From: Labyrinthula sp. Ha | Taxonomy: Eukaryota > Sar > Bigyra > Labyrinthulida > Labyrinthulaceae | Direction: 5' to 3' | Assembly: GCA_015227615.1 (NCBI GenBank) | Contig: JAALGZ010000013.1 | Location: 124,001-188,000 of the forward strand | DNA length: 64,000 nucleotides | Shown here: piece after piece, positions 32,241-46,300 of the stretch | Layout: every line of letters starts with the position of its first letter | Numbering within the stretch: the stretch's first letter is position 1 | The notes under the pieces: generated by a model | Seen by the model: the letters and a program-made list of their open reading frames with translations, nothing else | What the model was told of the DNA's origin: nothing | Database searches by the model: none | Program-made: the position numbers and the translations under genes

Positions 32241-35200
32241 GTTTAGTTGAAATCTATTATATACGAGGGGAAAAAATTGCTAAAAGACAAGAACTTAGTT
32301 TATTGTTATCTATTGGGGTTTTGCTACGTGTTTTCATAATGTAAAATTCCACTGCTTCATCTCTCCAAAGTCAAATTTAGTGGAGGCCTACTGAACAAGT
32401 GGAGTATCTAACACTTATTGGTAGAAGGTATGATTCTTGAAAAATAAAATAAACCATATATTCGTGATAACTACTGTCTAAATAAATTGTTCGTGTTGTA
32501 AGTGGCTACTCGAGCCTTTGTAAGAGTTAACACTTGATGATATTCAATAATCTTGACATGGTCGAAGAGTTTGGTATTGCACCATTCAGTTTCTGAAATA
32601 ATCATGTAGAGATGAAAGAGAAAAATGTCGAGCACTACTGTTATTAACAACCTGTAAGATGATAAGTCACTAGAAATCCAAAAAGACAACTTATGCAAAT
32701 GTATAATAAAGGTTTAAATACATCTATGATATTCAGAAGAAATTGATTTAGAGATAAAACTAGTTTTTAACTTGAACAGTGGATTAAGATATAGAAAATA
32801 ATTACAAATGAGTTTGCTCAAGAGAGGACTAAATATTGTAGTAGGCAGCATTGCGTACTTAAGACAACAAAAATCTGAGAAAAGTAATTAATTTGTAAAT
32901 TATTAGTGTTCAAGTATATGATTTTGGAAATGTTTTGCAAGGTTTAATTCAAGTGACTACGAGCGTGAAGTTCTCTTCGCAAACTGTTAATATTAGTTCT
33001 AGTATTTCTAGAAACCCTATTTTAAATTTTGACTTACCTTTGTTTCTTTAACTAAGTTTTCGATATAAGCTTTGCTTGGTTGTACGTTCTCTTCCCAGTT
33101 GGAGGTGAAGCTTCTCTTGTTCGCCTTTCAGTCCGGCATAACCAACTCAACTTAGGGCACCTTAAGCATCCTATTACTGATTATATAGTTGTTTTGATTC
33201 CACTAATATATAAGATAATTAGCTTTGATTATTTTTTGCTCTCAGTAGTTGTGGTAGTGAATGTCATGAATAGGTAATGTAGTATGAATGCGAAAATTGA
33301 TGGAAGCTAAATGGGGAAATACTATGCCTCGTTGGAAAAACCAGTAATGAGTTTAATAAATTAAAATGATTGTAAAATATATTTATTTATCGCTCACTGA
33401 AACTATGAAAGTAAGAACACCCTCATTATACAATTTATCGCATAGTTTTTGTTGTCTTTATAAGCTAATTTAATACGGCTTTTCTAGTGCTGCGTTCATT
33501 TTAGATTTCGACATGTACATTGGTTTACTCTTGATATAAGATCGGGTCAGAGTTACTGGCATATTCGATTCTTTAAATAAGTAAGCCCTTCAATACAAGT
33601 ACCTCATATAAATAAATCGGATTTCGTTAGTATATTATATACTTTAAGTTACCCGTATTTATCTTAATTTATGACGGGTTTAGTGCAATTGATAAAAAGA
33701 AAAACTAAACTAATAAACTATAGATATTGTTCTATGCTTATCAATTTGATGCAAGTCAATGAATCTTGCAATAATACAAGTTATCCATTCGGGTTGAATA
33801 AATGTGTCAGGGAGTCTGTGTAGATGCAGCTCGAGCTAAGCTGTTCAAGAGCGGCTGCAAACAAAAAAATGATCTTTTATTCATCATAGACATCGGGCCT
33901 TAAGAGCAGCACAAGAACAAATAAACATACCCGTGAGTAGATATGGTAGTTATATATATTAAGTAGAGTAAGAAACTACACAAATTAAACATTATTTTAT
34001 GATGGTACTGCAAGGTGCTGCAACTAGCGGAGTTAAGTAGAAAATGTTATATTTCTAATTACAAACATGATTCGTTAAAAAACTAGTATCAACATTTCAG
34101 GAAGACCTAAAAGATGAAACTTTGTATATTCATACATGGTTGCCAACTACATCAATAACACTCAAGGGTTTCGTCTGTATTTTTTAACTTGAATATTGTA
34201 TTTTATCTTCCTTATAGCTTTCATATTAGATAATTTGTCACTTGAATGGTCTAAGAATTACCAAAGTTAGGTTAGTCTATTATACTTCGTTATTTCTCTT
34301 AGAAAAGACATTATATTATAAAGTAAATTGCGATTAACCATGAAAAGGCTTAAATATATCTCAAGTACTTTGTCCCATGAGTACTATATAGTGCATTCTC
34401 CAGTCTAGTTAAATATGTTAGCATTGAGCAGTACAAAAGCTATAAAGCAATTTGTGCAGTTTAAAGTAATTAGCTAGACCCTTAAGTTATTACTATCGTG
34501 CTAATTATTTTTTTCTTACCCACACCCTCACGGAAAGATATAGAATCTAAGATTCTACATTTGTACGACAACAGCGTTAACTTCATATTTTTTTTTAAAT
34601 TTGGAGTCATTTGACTACAGATGCAATCGAATTTCTTAATGACTCCCGAAGCTTCTCCTATACGTATATAATGTTTTCCCAAGGTATTTTAGCTTTAAAA
34701 TCTGCAACAGCTAAAAGAATTTATACTCATATACCCGTCATCTTTACACTTAGCAAATTAGTAAAATACATTTATAAGAACAAATCAGTGGACAATTTAA
34801 CGAAATTAAAAAATAATAATAAATGATAAACAGAATAACACCTATTGATGAAATTTGTATGTTTGAAATAACTTTGTTCTACTAATTGATTCTACGTGCT
34901 AAGTGTTACGGGTAAAATTCTAGGTATTTAAGTCTAATAGTGAGCACAGGGTATGGCTATAATCCATGAACCTATTTGAGTTATACTTGCAGTACAATGT
35001 AAGCTAAGTCTCTCGGTTCAGTTCTCCAATAAATTGCTCTAGATTTACACTAAGTGTTCTTAATATTTTTGTCTAAGAATGCTCTACGGATACTACTCTT
35101 CAATTAGAGCTATGGATCTTGTATTTGTTATCAATTTAAGTGTATGCTTCTTTCCCAACTTTTTTCATATAAGTTGCGTTGTAACAACAGATGTGGTTAT

Positions 35201-38200
35201 TCGATATAATAGTTTCCCATTTGATGGGAGCCAGGCTACCAAAATTCAATTTTTTGTTTTGCGCTCAATTCTCTCAAAAAAATATGGGGATCATTGAATC
35301 TCCCGTTGACTATGGCTCTGTTTGTGGGCCATGTTGTATGCGTTATTCTATGGGCCATTTTAGTATAAGAACAAAAGAGCTATAATTTTCACCGAGTGTA
35401 TTCTCGATTTTATGTCAATTAATATACAATGTAACTATCTCTGGTAGTTGGTCTACATTTATTAACTCAAGTTTCTATGAAATAATAACAAAGTTGTTAT
35501 CCTGAGTAAGACAGGTATCTAGTAAATCCTGTCAAGGAAATTGACGTGAATTTTAAGAAAAGTTACTTCCGTGTGATATAAACCCATGCTTTATTAAACT
35601 ATTCCTGTGAACATTACGAACAATTTTTATTCTTAATACTTAAATCAATATTGAACACTATTACTGTTATGGTTTCTAAATATATTTTATTACTGAAATA
35701 TCTCTTCATATCCATTTCTTTATTACATCTTTTGATTTTCTTATATATATACTTGATTTTACGGGTTTTATATTTTATTTTCTTTGGTAATAGAATTATA
35801 TAGTTCTTTTCTGAGAACATTTTTTGTGAAGCTTAACTTTGCTAGAGCTTCTACAGCCAAAGTCAATTCAATATGAAAATTGCTATAAATTCCCGAGTTG
35901 ATTGGTAGTGGAAAGGGACTAAGGTTCAAAAACAAAATCCAGTTTACCGCTGACATACTAACAAAACTTACCATTTAGCTGCCATAAATTTCATGGAAGA
36001 GCATAGAGTTAAAAAAAACACTCTTTTTAGGCCAGTTTATCAAATGTTGGATCCGTTTTTTTAAAAGCCTGTTTGCACAATCAGCGATGGATAGAGATCC
36101 GAGTACATAGAAGATGTAGCACAAGTCCATGCCCAATTTAAAAGAGTTTATGGATTTTCTCGATATTCTCTTTTTCGATAAACATCATACGTGGGGAGCC
36201 ATAGCTATGTTTTGGTGAAACCCAAGAACGTTTTATTCGTTCAAAGTCAACTTATATTTATGAGTACAGCGTGTAATCCGGAAACTAAGGATATGTGACA
36301 TAATCATTGAATTAGAGTAAAAGTATTGTGATAACAAAGTAGAGCCCCCCTCCCATGGAAATAATAATAACATTGCTGGATCCTCTTGGTGGTTTCTGGG
36401 AAAAGTAGAATGGAAACAGAAACTCGACAGCATTCCATTGAGCTTCTACAATTATTATACTGGAGACGAAATGACTTATTCCGGTGCCAAAAAATACCAA
36501 TATTCTTGAAATAACGAAGTTTGATATGTGTATTTTGCTGATAATTGAACGAAACTGGTATCCCCTTCTTAAATGCAAAATAAAATTCGTACTATCTTCT
36601 TTGTTTTTGATACGTTGAGAGAATGCTTTCAAAAATATTTTTATCTCTTATCCAAAGAGCAAGATGTACATTAATATATGTTTAGAAGCAAGAACTCTAA
36701 GTAGTGAAATATCGCCAAGGAAACTGAACCCTTCAAATAATTATAACATTATCAAATTAAAGAATTTATTTAGAATATGAAGACCGGAGAAAGTTGAAAC
36801 ACACATTATTCAGTATTTAAAGAATGGTTTGGGTTTGGGAACAGATGCAGACTATCTTTAGATATGGAGAAATCATAAACTTATTACTGTTTATTTTGTA
36901 CATAAAGTAGACATATGTTCCATATTATTTGTTAAGAGTTTTTATTCGAATATTTAAATATTCTAACTGCCTTTTGGTACCTTCCGTTGAAAACTGTTGC
37001 ATCTATCATACATAATTCCACATAGTTTTCTTCTAGCAAAACCTAGAACTCCATTAGCCGGTGTTTATGATATACCAAAGTGTATATCAAATAATTCGAA
37101 GATGTGGTTCTTACTTCGCCAGCGTCACTTAGACAAGATAGAGATATAATTTTAAAGCTTGTTAGAAATACCGTAATATAAGGTCAACGGAATGAAATAA
37201 TAGTAAAATCTGCAAGTGCATCAATAAGTTAGAATTTGATTTGGCTTAGAAAACATCAAATGTTTTCCCATGTAATAACTAAATTAAGTTATCAAATTTA
37301 AAAACTTTGAAAATCCGGGATCAAAATTCATGACGTGTATTGAGGCAGTGGTCATGCATACAGCTATACGACAGAGAAAAATCTTGGAAACAGCACTTTC
37401 AGAAATGATGATACTAATTTTAACAGGGCTAAGCTTCCAATAAAAATATATAAATTTCATAGTTTGATTTAAAATAACAATATACAGTAACATTAGTATG
37501 TGTCTCAGATCTTGTCACTATCTACTGCTAACTAGTTTACAACCATGTTACTGAAAAATGCTTCGCTTTTTATGGAGTTACCTTAACTTCACATCTAGTA
37601 CTGTAAGATCAAGTCAGAGTTAATCAGACATATTAATTAAAGATTCCAGACTCTTTTTGTTTCTTTATTAACACCTTATGAGGCAAGTCAATTTTGTTCT
37701 GGCAAGTACCGGCAAATACCTGGCATGATTTTTGAGTTTCTTTGGATGCAAATCTTCTTGTCTCATGGATAAAGGAAAACTAAATAGCTGCACGCTTTGC
37801 CTTGATTCCCATGAAAACTGGTACTAGAAAAATGATTTTAGTAAAGATTATTTACTCAAGGATCTTTGCTAGCTAGATACAAAAATACTCTAGCCATTAC
37901 TCTTGCACATTAGAGAAAAAACGTAAGATACATCAAATAAATGATGACTTGAGAAAATTGCGTAATAAATGCTTTGAGAATATTCTCAAGCTATCTCAAC
38001 ATGGTTAACTGATTATTCAAATAAGCATTGTATTAAAATTTTGCAAGTAAAAATATTGGCACACATTGGTTTCATGGGTGGGTGTTTGGCATACATGTAT
38101 CCACTCTGATTATAAGTCCCAGTAAGATTCTGTTTTTCTCTTCACTCTCCTAGTGAATTTTGATCTACATAATTACTCAATCCAACAATCCAATAACCGG

Positions 38201-38850
38201 ATATAACTATATCGCATAAGCTAAATCATTGAAAGTGGGTTGTACTTGAACTCAGTTCTTTCGTCTGTTGGTTTTTCAAAATTTTATTCATTTTGCTTGA
38301 AAAAAGGTGAGTCTTTTCTTTGTTAAGCGAGTGCTCGTGCACTCTAAGACAGCTTTTGCTGCATACTTACTTGGAATTTTGTGGGCTTTTCCAACAGAAT
38401 GAGTTAGTCCACACTAAGCTTTGAATGAGAAATTAGCGAGGAATGAAGAATCTACTTTGTAATCGTTTGGAGAGTTTTCGGTGAGTTTCTGATGATCATT
38501 TAAAATTCCTCCATGAAAAACTTGAGTTTCACCGCTGAATTTTTAATTTACCCAATACTTGGAAAATTTAATTTAAGTAACTTTGAGTTATAGGACCTTA
38601 ATCTCTCAATGAGGGGTTATAATCTGTCTATATTGTGCAGCCCTAATGATAGATATGTTAGAAGAAGCATGTTATCACTTGATTTGGCATTGCTTCTGTT
38701 TTTGGTACTGCATACAAGGTTAAGATAACTTATTTCTTTGAGTTTTTAATGAAGTTCTTCAACGATTGGAGTTTAAGCAGAATGCAGAATACATCATCCA
38801 ATATGAGCTAGAACTAGGAGCTGGATTGGATAGCACTTTGTGTTTCTTAT
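32241..38850. other. 6.6-kb gene-poor region
   Basis: Strongly AT-rich. No gene, RNA or repeat family is recognised. Short open frames such as 35768-35974 (minus) and 36312-36632 (minus) show no family motif. Confidence 0.45.
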
Positions 38851-39152
38851 CGTCCTTAACGATACCTATTGGAATAGAATCTGCCTAGCTACCCTTAACG
38901 TTACAACCGTTAAAGATTCTTAACGGATTTTGAAACTAACATGGTAAGGGGTATCACTTGAGTTTACCGTTACCTTACGTTAATTATAATCCGAAAACAA
39001 ATTCACGTAACTCTATCAATGAATCGTTATCAATATAGATATGGTATATTTTTCTTAACTTTATTTGAACAAGTATTAAATGAATTGTATACCGGTAATT
39101 ATTTGTTTTGTTGACACTTAATAGGTTTACGTTGCCGTTAAGGTACGTTAAA
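38850..39152 (+). promoter_or_regulatory. Cluster of CCGTTA/TAACG motifs upstream of the PhyH-like gene
   Basis: In the 360 bases before the ATG at 39209 the hexamer TTAACG or its complement CGTTAA, or the close form CCGTTA, recurs: 38856-38861, 38895-38903, 38907-38913, 38920-38926, 38967-38972, 38978-38983, 39135-39140 and 39146-39150. Such CG-containing repeats stand out in this AT-rich DNA. AACGG/CCGTT is the core of MYB-family binding sites, so a MYB-type factor is a reasonable guess, not shown. Confidence 0.45.
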
Positions 39153-39208
39153 AAAAGGAAATTGGCTATAGGGATTATGATCGGAAATATAGATAAATTG
39201 CAAGAAAA

Positions 39209-40324
39209 ATGTCACATATAAGCCAAGAAGGTGAATCAAACGAAGTATTGGGCATTGATCCAAGAAGCTTTTCACAAGGAGACAGTGTCTCAACTATTCT
39301 GACAGAGGAACAGAGGAAACAATATGAAGAACTTGGGTTTGTAGTGTTTAAGAGTTTAGTGAGTGAGGAAGATATAGAAAAATACAGACAACATTTCCTT
39401 AAGTTGTGTTCAGGAGAAGCAGATAGAAAAAATATGTTGGTTATGCGAGATATTGAACTAGTTAAAAAAGAGAAACAGAAAAAATATAGGCTTACTGAAA
39501 AAGATGTTACAAAAGTTCAGGACTGGCAGGAGGATGAAGTTTTGATGCAGTATGTACGAGATGAAAAGCTACTCGATATAGTCAAGGATTTGATTGGACC
39601 AAATGTTCGAAGTATTCATACAATGTTGATAAATAAACCAACTGATCTTGGAAAAAATACTTCTGTACATCCAGTTCATCAGGATCTTTTATATTTTCCT
39701 ATGAGACCAGCAAATAAGATAGTTGCTGCATGGACAGCTATGCAACATATTGATGAAAAAAATGGTTGTTTATACGTCGTTCCAAAGTCACATAAACTTG
39801 GTTTGTTGCCTCATGTTCTTCCAGAAGGACAAAATAAAGCATATCAAGGAATAAAACCAAATATTGTGGAAGATTTGAATAAAGAATATAACTTACCTGA
39901 AAAAGTTTCTCTATTTATGGAACCTGGAGATACAGTTTTTTTTCATCCTTGTTTATTTCATGGATCAGGACCAAATAATAGTGAAACATATAGAAAAGCT
40001 ATTTCTTGTCACTATGCAAGTGCTGAATGTGATTTCAAGCCTCTTGCAGGATTCACTGCTAGTGTATTGGATGAGATTCTTGAAATTACTGAGAAGAAGA
40101 TTAAGTTGAGAGTGAAAGAAGGACCAGTACTTGGTATGAGTACGGAAGCTAAGAATTATTTACATGATAACTTTGTTTGGAAGTTAAAGAGTAGGTTAGT
40201 AGCTGGTGTTGATTATCCTCAGTGGAGTGTCGATTTAAGTGGATTGAAGAAATATGGAATTAGCTTTGAGTTGAATAACAATTTGGCACCTAATTTAAAA
40301 AGTTTGGGACTATCGCAGTTGTAA
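39209..40324 (+). CDS. Phytanoyl-CoA dioxygenase (PhyH) family 2-oxoglutarate/Fe(II) oxygenase
   Basis: A single-exon 371-residue protein. The N-terminus has the usual PhyH entry LTEEQRKQYEELGFVVFKSL. The Fe(II) site is seen as HPVHQDLLYFP (His and Asp of H-x-D, about residues 155-158) and the distal His in HPCLFHGSGPN (about 250). The 2-oxoglutarate-binding Arg follows in SETYRKAISCHYAS. LYVVPKSHKLG is the typical strand before the distal motif. The family hydroxylates phytanoyl-CoA in peroxisomes or modifies small molecules; the substrate here is unknown. The last three residues, SQL, resemble a PTS1 signal, which would fit peroxisomes but is weak evidence. A broken inverted copy lies at 31570-32240, and a dense motif cluster precedes the gene. 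Confidence 0.9.
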   Translation: MSHISQEGESNEVLGIDPRSFSQGDSVSTILTEEQRKQYEELGFVVFKSLVSEEDIEKYRQHFLKLCSGEADRKNMLVMRDIELVKKEKQKKYRLTEKDVTKVQDWQEDEVLMQYVRDEKLLDIVKDLIGPNVRSIHTMLINKPTDLGKNTSVHPVHQDLLYFPMRPANKIVAAWTAMQHIDEKNGCLYVVPKSHKLGLLPHVLPEGQNKAYQGIKPNIVEDLNKEYNLPEKVSLFMEPGDTVFFHPCLFHGSGPNNSETYRKAISCHYASAECDFKPLAGFTASVLDEILEITEKKIKLRVKEGPVLGMSTEAKNYLHDNFVWKLKSRLVAGVDYPQWSVDLSGLKKYGISFELNNNLAPNLKSLGLSQL

Positions 40325-43300
40325 GAAAAAAAATTATTTGCATTTATAGATTTTAAGCTATATATGAATAGTGTAGGAAAGACTTAAAAGGAAACTTTTA
40401 GATATTTATTATTCTACTTCGAAAAGGTAGGTCGGTGTTTTAGGTTAAAATATGTTTGAAAAAAAGTTTTGAAACGGATTGAAAGCAGTATCAATAGAAA
40501 ACTCAGGTTTGGAATAAATGTTTCAGGCTATCAGAAATAACTTTAACCACATGTCAAACACATCAAGTTTTTACTATACATTGATATTTAAGAGTACTAG
40601 CTAAATAAGCGAAAAGATTAAATTTTGGAAAGTGAGTATTTTCCACTGTGAAAAAAGTAAGCATTTGATCAAATTAACTCTGATTGAAATTACTTAAACC
40701 ACAAAAAGAAACCTTCCTCTTAGTCACTCGGATGCATTTCCTTACCAAAAGAAAACAGTATGGAAATAGACGACCAAGTGAATAAATATAAGTGATTATG
40801 TTCTATTAATGAAGCAAGAAGCTTAGCTAGAAAATCCTTTATAATATGGCATAGCTCAGGCCCTAAGTACACTCCATGACTCTTTGACGATTTAACACTT
40901 AATATAATATCCTGAAGAGCTGTTTAAAGCATAGGACCCATCGAGAAATGTACGGGTTTCAATCTAGGATCTAATTATAGCCAGGTTGTTGCGTTTGCAA
41001 ATGGCTCTGCGAGTTTTCTTGTATTTTTTCGGGTAATGGGGACAAAATTTGTGGGCCAAAACTTTGAGAACTTAGAAACATTTCGAAATGAGAAAAAATG
41101 CTTTCATATTGTAGTTAATACTAAAGATATAATAATATAAGATCTGTCCATCCAAGAAGAAACTTTGGATTCCGCCATTCTTTATAAGTTCTATGTTAAT
41201 TTTTGATTTTGAATGAAGAAAGTCAGAAGAGATAATTTTATGGGATTTCAGGACAAATGCAGGATGGTCCATTCGAAAAAGACATACAAACTTTCTCATT
41301 GCTAGAAAATGAGCATCACTTTTTTACTCAAAGTCACCATTGTTTATGTTATTTTTGAATACAAACGCCATTGTTCTACACCCTACCTAATTTTCATAAA
41401 ACTAAACATAATATTCCCAATTTTTTTAATGCAAAATGAAATATCTAAAAACCACTTATGACACCCGCCTTGGAAATTCTGAAGCGTTTCCGTTGAGTTG
41501 TTAACTGTAATTAAACAAGATATACACTTTTGCTATTGTCGCTCATTGTAACTCAATGCCGAGAGAATAATAACATATATGATATGGTGAGCCTCTCATC
41601 CAAAAAATCACCATTTTAACTCAGTATCACAGAGCTGGAATGTATGGATTTTATGAGCTGCGCCTTATATATGCACCGCTATATCATTGGTACTTCAGAA
41701 ATTCATTAAAATCAAAACGTTCTGCCATATTTTTGGATTATTTACTTGCAGAAAATAACGCAGGTCATCTGAGGTTTATTTATGCAGCTAAAATAATATT
41801 GCATGCTACTTTCACATGCGTAAGGAAAGCACCTAGTTTAATTCTACATCTGAAATTTAAAAATTAAACTAACATTTTATTATCAGAAAAAAGTTAAATT
41901 TGTATTCATGTATCCCAGCTTTTGACATGGGGCTAAATCATGGAGAGTTTCAATGTCAGGGAACCCATAAAACCTTGAAGACTGTGAAAAATATATCTTG
42001 TGATATCCCCAATGAAACAATACATTGCTTTGAAGATGCAATTCGCTAGAGGTAACGTTATCGTACTTTGAGAATTTCTTGTGGTATTCTTTGAGGAGCT
42101 GAATATTTTAAATTTAGGCGTGAAGTAGTTATTATACAATTTTTAGGCAAACCAAAAAAACATAGAAACAGATTCAAATTCTTTGGTTATGAGAAATAGC
42201 ACTTCTAAGGATAATGAAATAGTATCAGACCACTCGGAAATTACTACAGTGACGAATGAGTATACCAGCCATAGGTTTCAGGTATTTCTGCAATTGGCTA
42301 TACTATCCCTTAATGCAACCCTTATGCATTAGACGCCTTCATAAAAAAGAATATATCCACGTGGTTTTGAAAGGAGCTAGGAGTATGTTGCGTAAAAATC
42401 TTAAGCCTCCAGAGATACTCCTCAATAATCAGTTCTCAAAGAAGTGACTAAGAATAAAGAACCATACAACGATATCTAATCAGAGGTGTTATTTAAAACA
42501 TTAGATTATATCTAATGAAATAATCAAAAAGGATTTCAGTGATCACAGATGTATTACTACAACAGTTAAAGTACCTATAACATTATTTCATGCACCAATA
42601 AATTATCAGAATTTAATTAATTCAAAGATCGTGATGTGTAGTGTCTTCCTGTGATCGAACCAAGAAAAAAAACTGGGTTCAGAATATATCAACATTCAAG
42701 GCCATTCAAGAAGGTCTTGGCCAAACTTCCTTGACACTTGATCAGCTGAGTAGGGGAAGATAGTGGGACCAAGCAAGTAAGGTCAAGCTTACAGACAGAA
42801 AGAAGAATGTTACCGATGATGCTTCACAAGAAATCAAATGTAGTTTTGGCGGTATATATATCTTCGTTTCATCAATGACTCAATTCAAAAAAGAAATTCT
42901 GTTTTGAAATTCTTGGTACATTATATATGTAGTTGAAGTAAGACCGGAGTGTAATGAAAGGGTTTTTAGATCTGTAAACTCCATAGACAAGATATCAGAA
43001 AGATAAGCAATATATGGTTTTAGCTAATTAAATTGACTTGAATTTCTGAATATTTTTGAGAACACAAAGTTCTAATGATAAGAAAACTTACCCATCATTT
43101 AAGAGCAAAGTTTTAACAGAGCGCTATCCTCTTAGATGTAATTTAACTATAGTACCGTGATAGTTTGTACTATTTCAGTTTGATATTAATTTGATGCAGA
43201 CATCAAGCCTTAGTACTGAGACCAGAAAATTATTCTTTCTATTATTTTGGAAATAATGTAGAGCCTTAAGCTCTGATATTGCTGGTTGAGTACTGAATAC

Positions 43301-46300
43301 TTTTTCCGAACGCCACAGATAAAAAGCTAATTTCCACGCGCTTGATAACTCATTTTACTAGCGAACATGTGACCAGCTACCTTATTATTTTGCCGGAATA
43401 TTTAAAATTTTCTGGAGCTTATACCGATTTAGACAGTTCTGTATCGAATAACTCTGGAGATAAATATTAATTAAAGAGTTTAAGATGTATTTGTTCTAAA
43501 CATCCTCACATCATTCGATGTATGACTTCAGTATTATAAGACTCTTTGATAGGTATTTATACTACAGAACCATAAATTTCGAGTGCTTAGTGAACATTTG
43601 TTCATGTAAAGAATAAAGAGATATATTTCATGTGGGCCCCACTCAATACGATGATCTGGTTTTAATCTAATTAAAAAGACACTGCATGCGATCTAGCCCA
43701 AGAACCAAGTGCTAAAAGGGTACAAACTAATCAATGGTTTCATGATTGACATTCAAGGAAGTAGACCCAAAGGCAATGATATGTAATCGTAATTCCAGAA
43801 GAGTAGGGGAAAACTAGTACAATAAAATCCTCGTTGGTGGAACTTATTATAACGTTGAAGGAGATAGTTCAGTTTTTTAGCTATATTCAAGGTATTTTAA
43901 ATACCTTCACTCTAATAGGCACTTGAAACAAGTGTAGAGAACTTAATATTAACTATAGTCAAGATATGAATTGATACCCTTGCAGTAGTAGTTTGACTCA
44001 ATCGTTTCCGACGGAAAATTTCCAGAGCACTGTCCTAGAAGAATTGGAAAGTTTCTTAGAATCAATAAGGTCACTGGCGCTTTCATAATTTGATGAAATT
44101 CTCTATAAATAGTTGCTTCTACCTGTGAAAACCCATACTAGGAAATTCTAGTATGATTCCTAAAAATTTTCACTGTTCATCTCCGGAAGAGTAAAATCAA
44201 TTATTGTGCAAGTATAATATTGTTTCCTCAGGAAAATCTAGTGATTTACCCTGTTACAAATAATAAGGCTTTTATTATCCATGATATTAAGTTTTGCTTA
44301 CTTATTGATACTGGTTTAGTTGCTATCAGAGTCTAAGCTTCTGACATACGCTCATCTATTCTGAGATTTCTGAGGTATATAATCAATTTAATTCCCCATA
44401 TGTGAAGCCCATCGCGAACTTAAGAGTAATGATATGATTTCTTAGTTTTACATAAGGTGGTTTATAATCTATAAGATGATTCCTTAAAGATGTTGTGAAG
44501 CAATTTTTTGTAAAACTTCTGCTTATTAAATTAATGATTACTGGAAATCAAACTGTGAGGCTATATTTATCCATTTAGGTAATTTAAAGTACGACAAAAT
44601 TATGGTAGGGAACATTAAATTATATTTCACCTTTCATAATACACAAGTTAGTTGAATAATATTTTCAAAATATACGTTGTTCTTTACTGGGCTCTGGTGA
44701 CTGGAAACAAATATATATTCGGAATACAAATAGTACGAAAAATATTTGGTCAATGTTGACACCGTAATGCGAGCCTTTGCCAGAACACAATTGAATATTA
44801 AGATAACATGGCATGAAATCAATTATTATTTTCTATAAAAATGATACATAATATCACATGTTATTTTAAATAGAACAGGAACGGGGTATATCTGCGTAAT
44901 ATGCCTATTTTCCTGTTCCTATGAGAATTTCATGATATTAACTAATTGTTCAGTACGTGGCCCTTTCAAGGTAAAATATGTCAACATCAGGTAGCAGCGT
45001 TGAAGCAGGGAGAAATTTTAATAAGATATATAACTTATGATCATTGTTTCAGGTTACATTAGCAGCATACTAAGTTGTTGGAAATGGTTCAAAGCTAATT
45101 TAGATATCAAATGAAACCTACAATGCTGGTTACGTAAAATATATTCCAATTGCCCCTGAACTAGGTTAAGTTTCGAATCATAAGATACACTCGCATAATT
45201 TAGTAGTAACTAGAAAATGTGATTTTTTTATAGTTTAGCTTAGATTTGTATTAGTATGTTAATTGAAGAAAGCTCTACCGAGTATTTGGACTATAAATAT
45301 GTTTCCTCACTGGATTTTGTTGGGAATGTCTAATCTTATTGGTTAGAAATAGGTATTCTTAATTGAAAGCAAGCTCGATAGCTCAAAATGTATCACTCGT
45401 ACTAAAAATGATGCTTTGATTTGACAGGGCTTTAAAGTAGAACTGACTGATATATGATTAGAATTTTTGGAGAAAGAGAAATATGGTGCTATATGTATTT
45501 GTTTCTGACGGAGTCACCTAAAAACACGTCTCCAAAGAGATTTTCTACAGAGAACGATTTTCAGTTAAGCTTCAAATATCAAATTTGTTTTTTATTACTG
45601 CAAAAATTCTTTCATAGTGTAAAAATGTTTAGGTCAATCTGTTTTACAACAGTTTAATCTATATATACGCATATTTCTATCTCTATCCTTTGACTGTATG
45701 TGCTGGTTCTGGTAAGCTCAGTAACATAAATAAAATTTCAGTGCATGGCTAGTTAGATAATGCTTCTATTTTTCTTCCTTGTAAAAACATCCATTTGAGC
45801 ACCATATAAGGTTATGTCAGTAAGCAACACCTACCTGTTCGTATTTGAATAAATTAAGATTTGAATGGAACCCGCAATACATATATTTGCCTATATTTTT
45901 TAGTCGTTAAAAGCATTCATCATGTGAAGAGCAGATAATTTTTTTTGTATTAATATACCATGAGTAGTAGAGTGGCTTACAAAATATTTTCCGCGGCACT
46001 TATGATGTCGATCCATTTCTTAAAGTGTATCTATTGGGTGATCCCCATCTACCTTGCAGCAGGTCTGAAGCTCACAAGATTCATAGGCCCTAGTTAAAAC
46101 TAAGAACAATATCCAAGTTAAATGTATACATCATGAGAGGATTTTATTCTTATCCTTTTTGAAGCAAGTGTGCTGAGCTGTATTTCTTAAGTTGTTCTTG
46201 TAAAGCTCTCTAAGGATAGTTTAAGATCTTAAGGATATATTTAAGGGAGGTTTCCCAAAGATCAAGAATTATTAGAGGACCTGTTGAAACAGCTCTCTCA

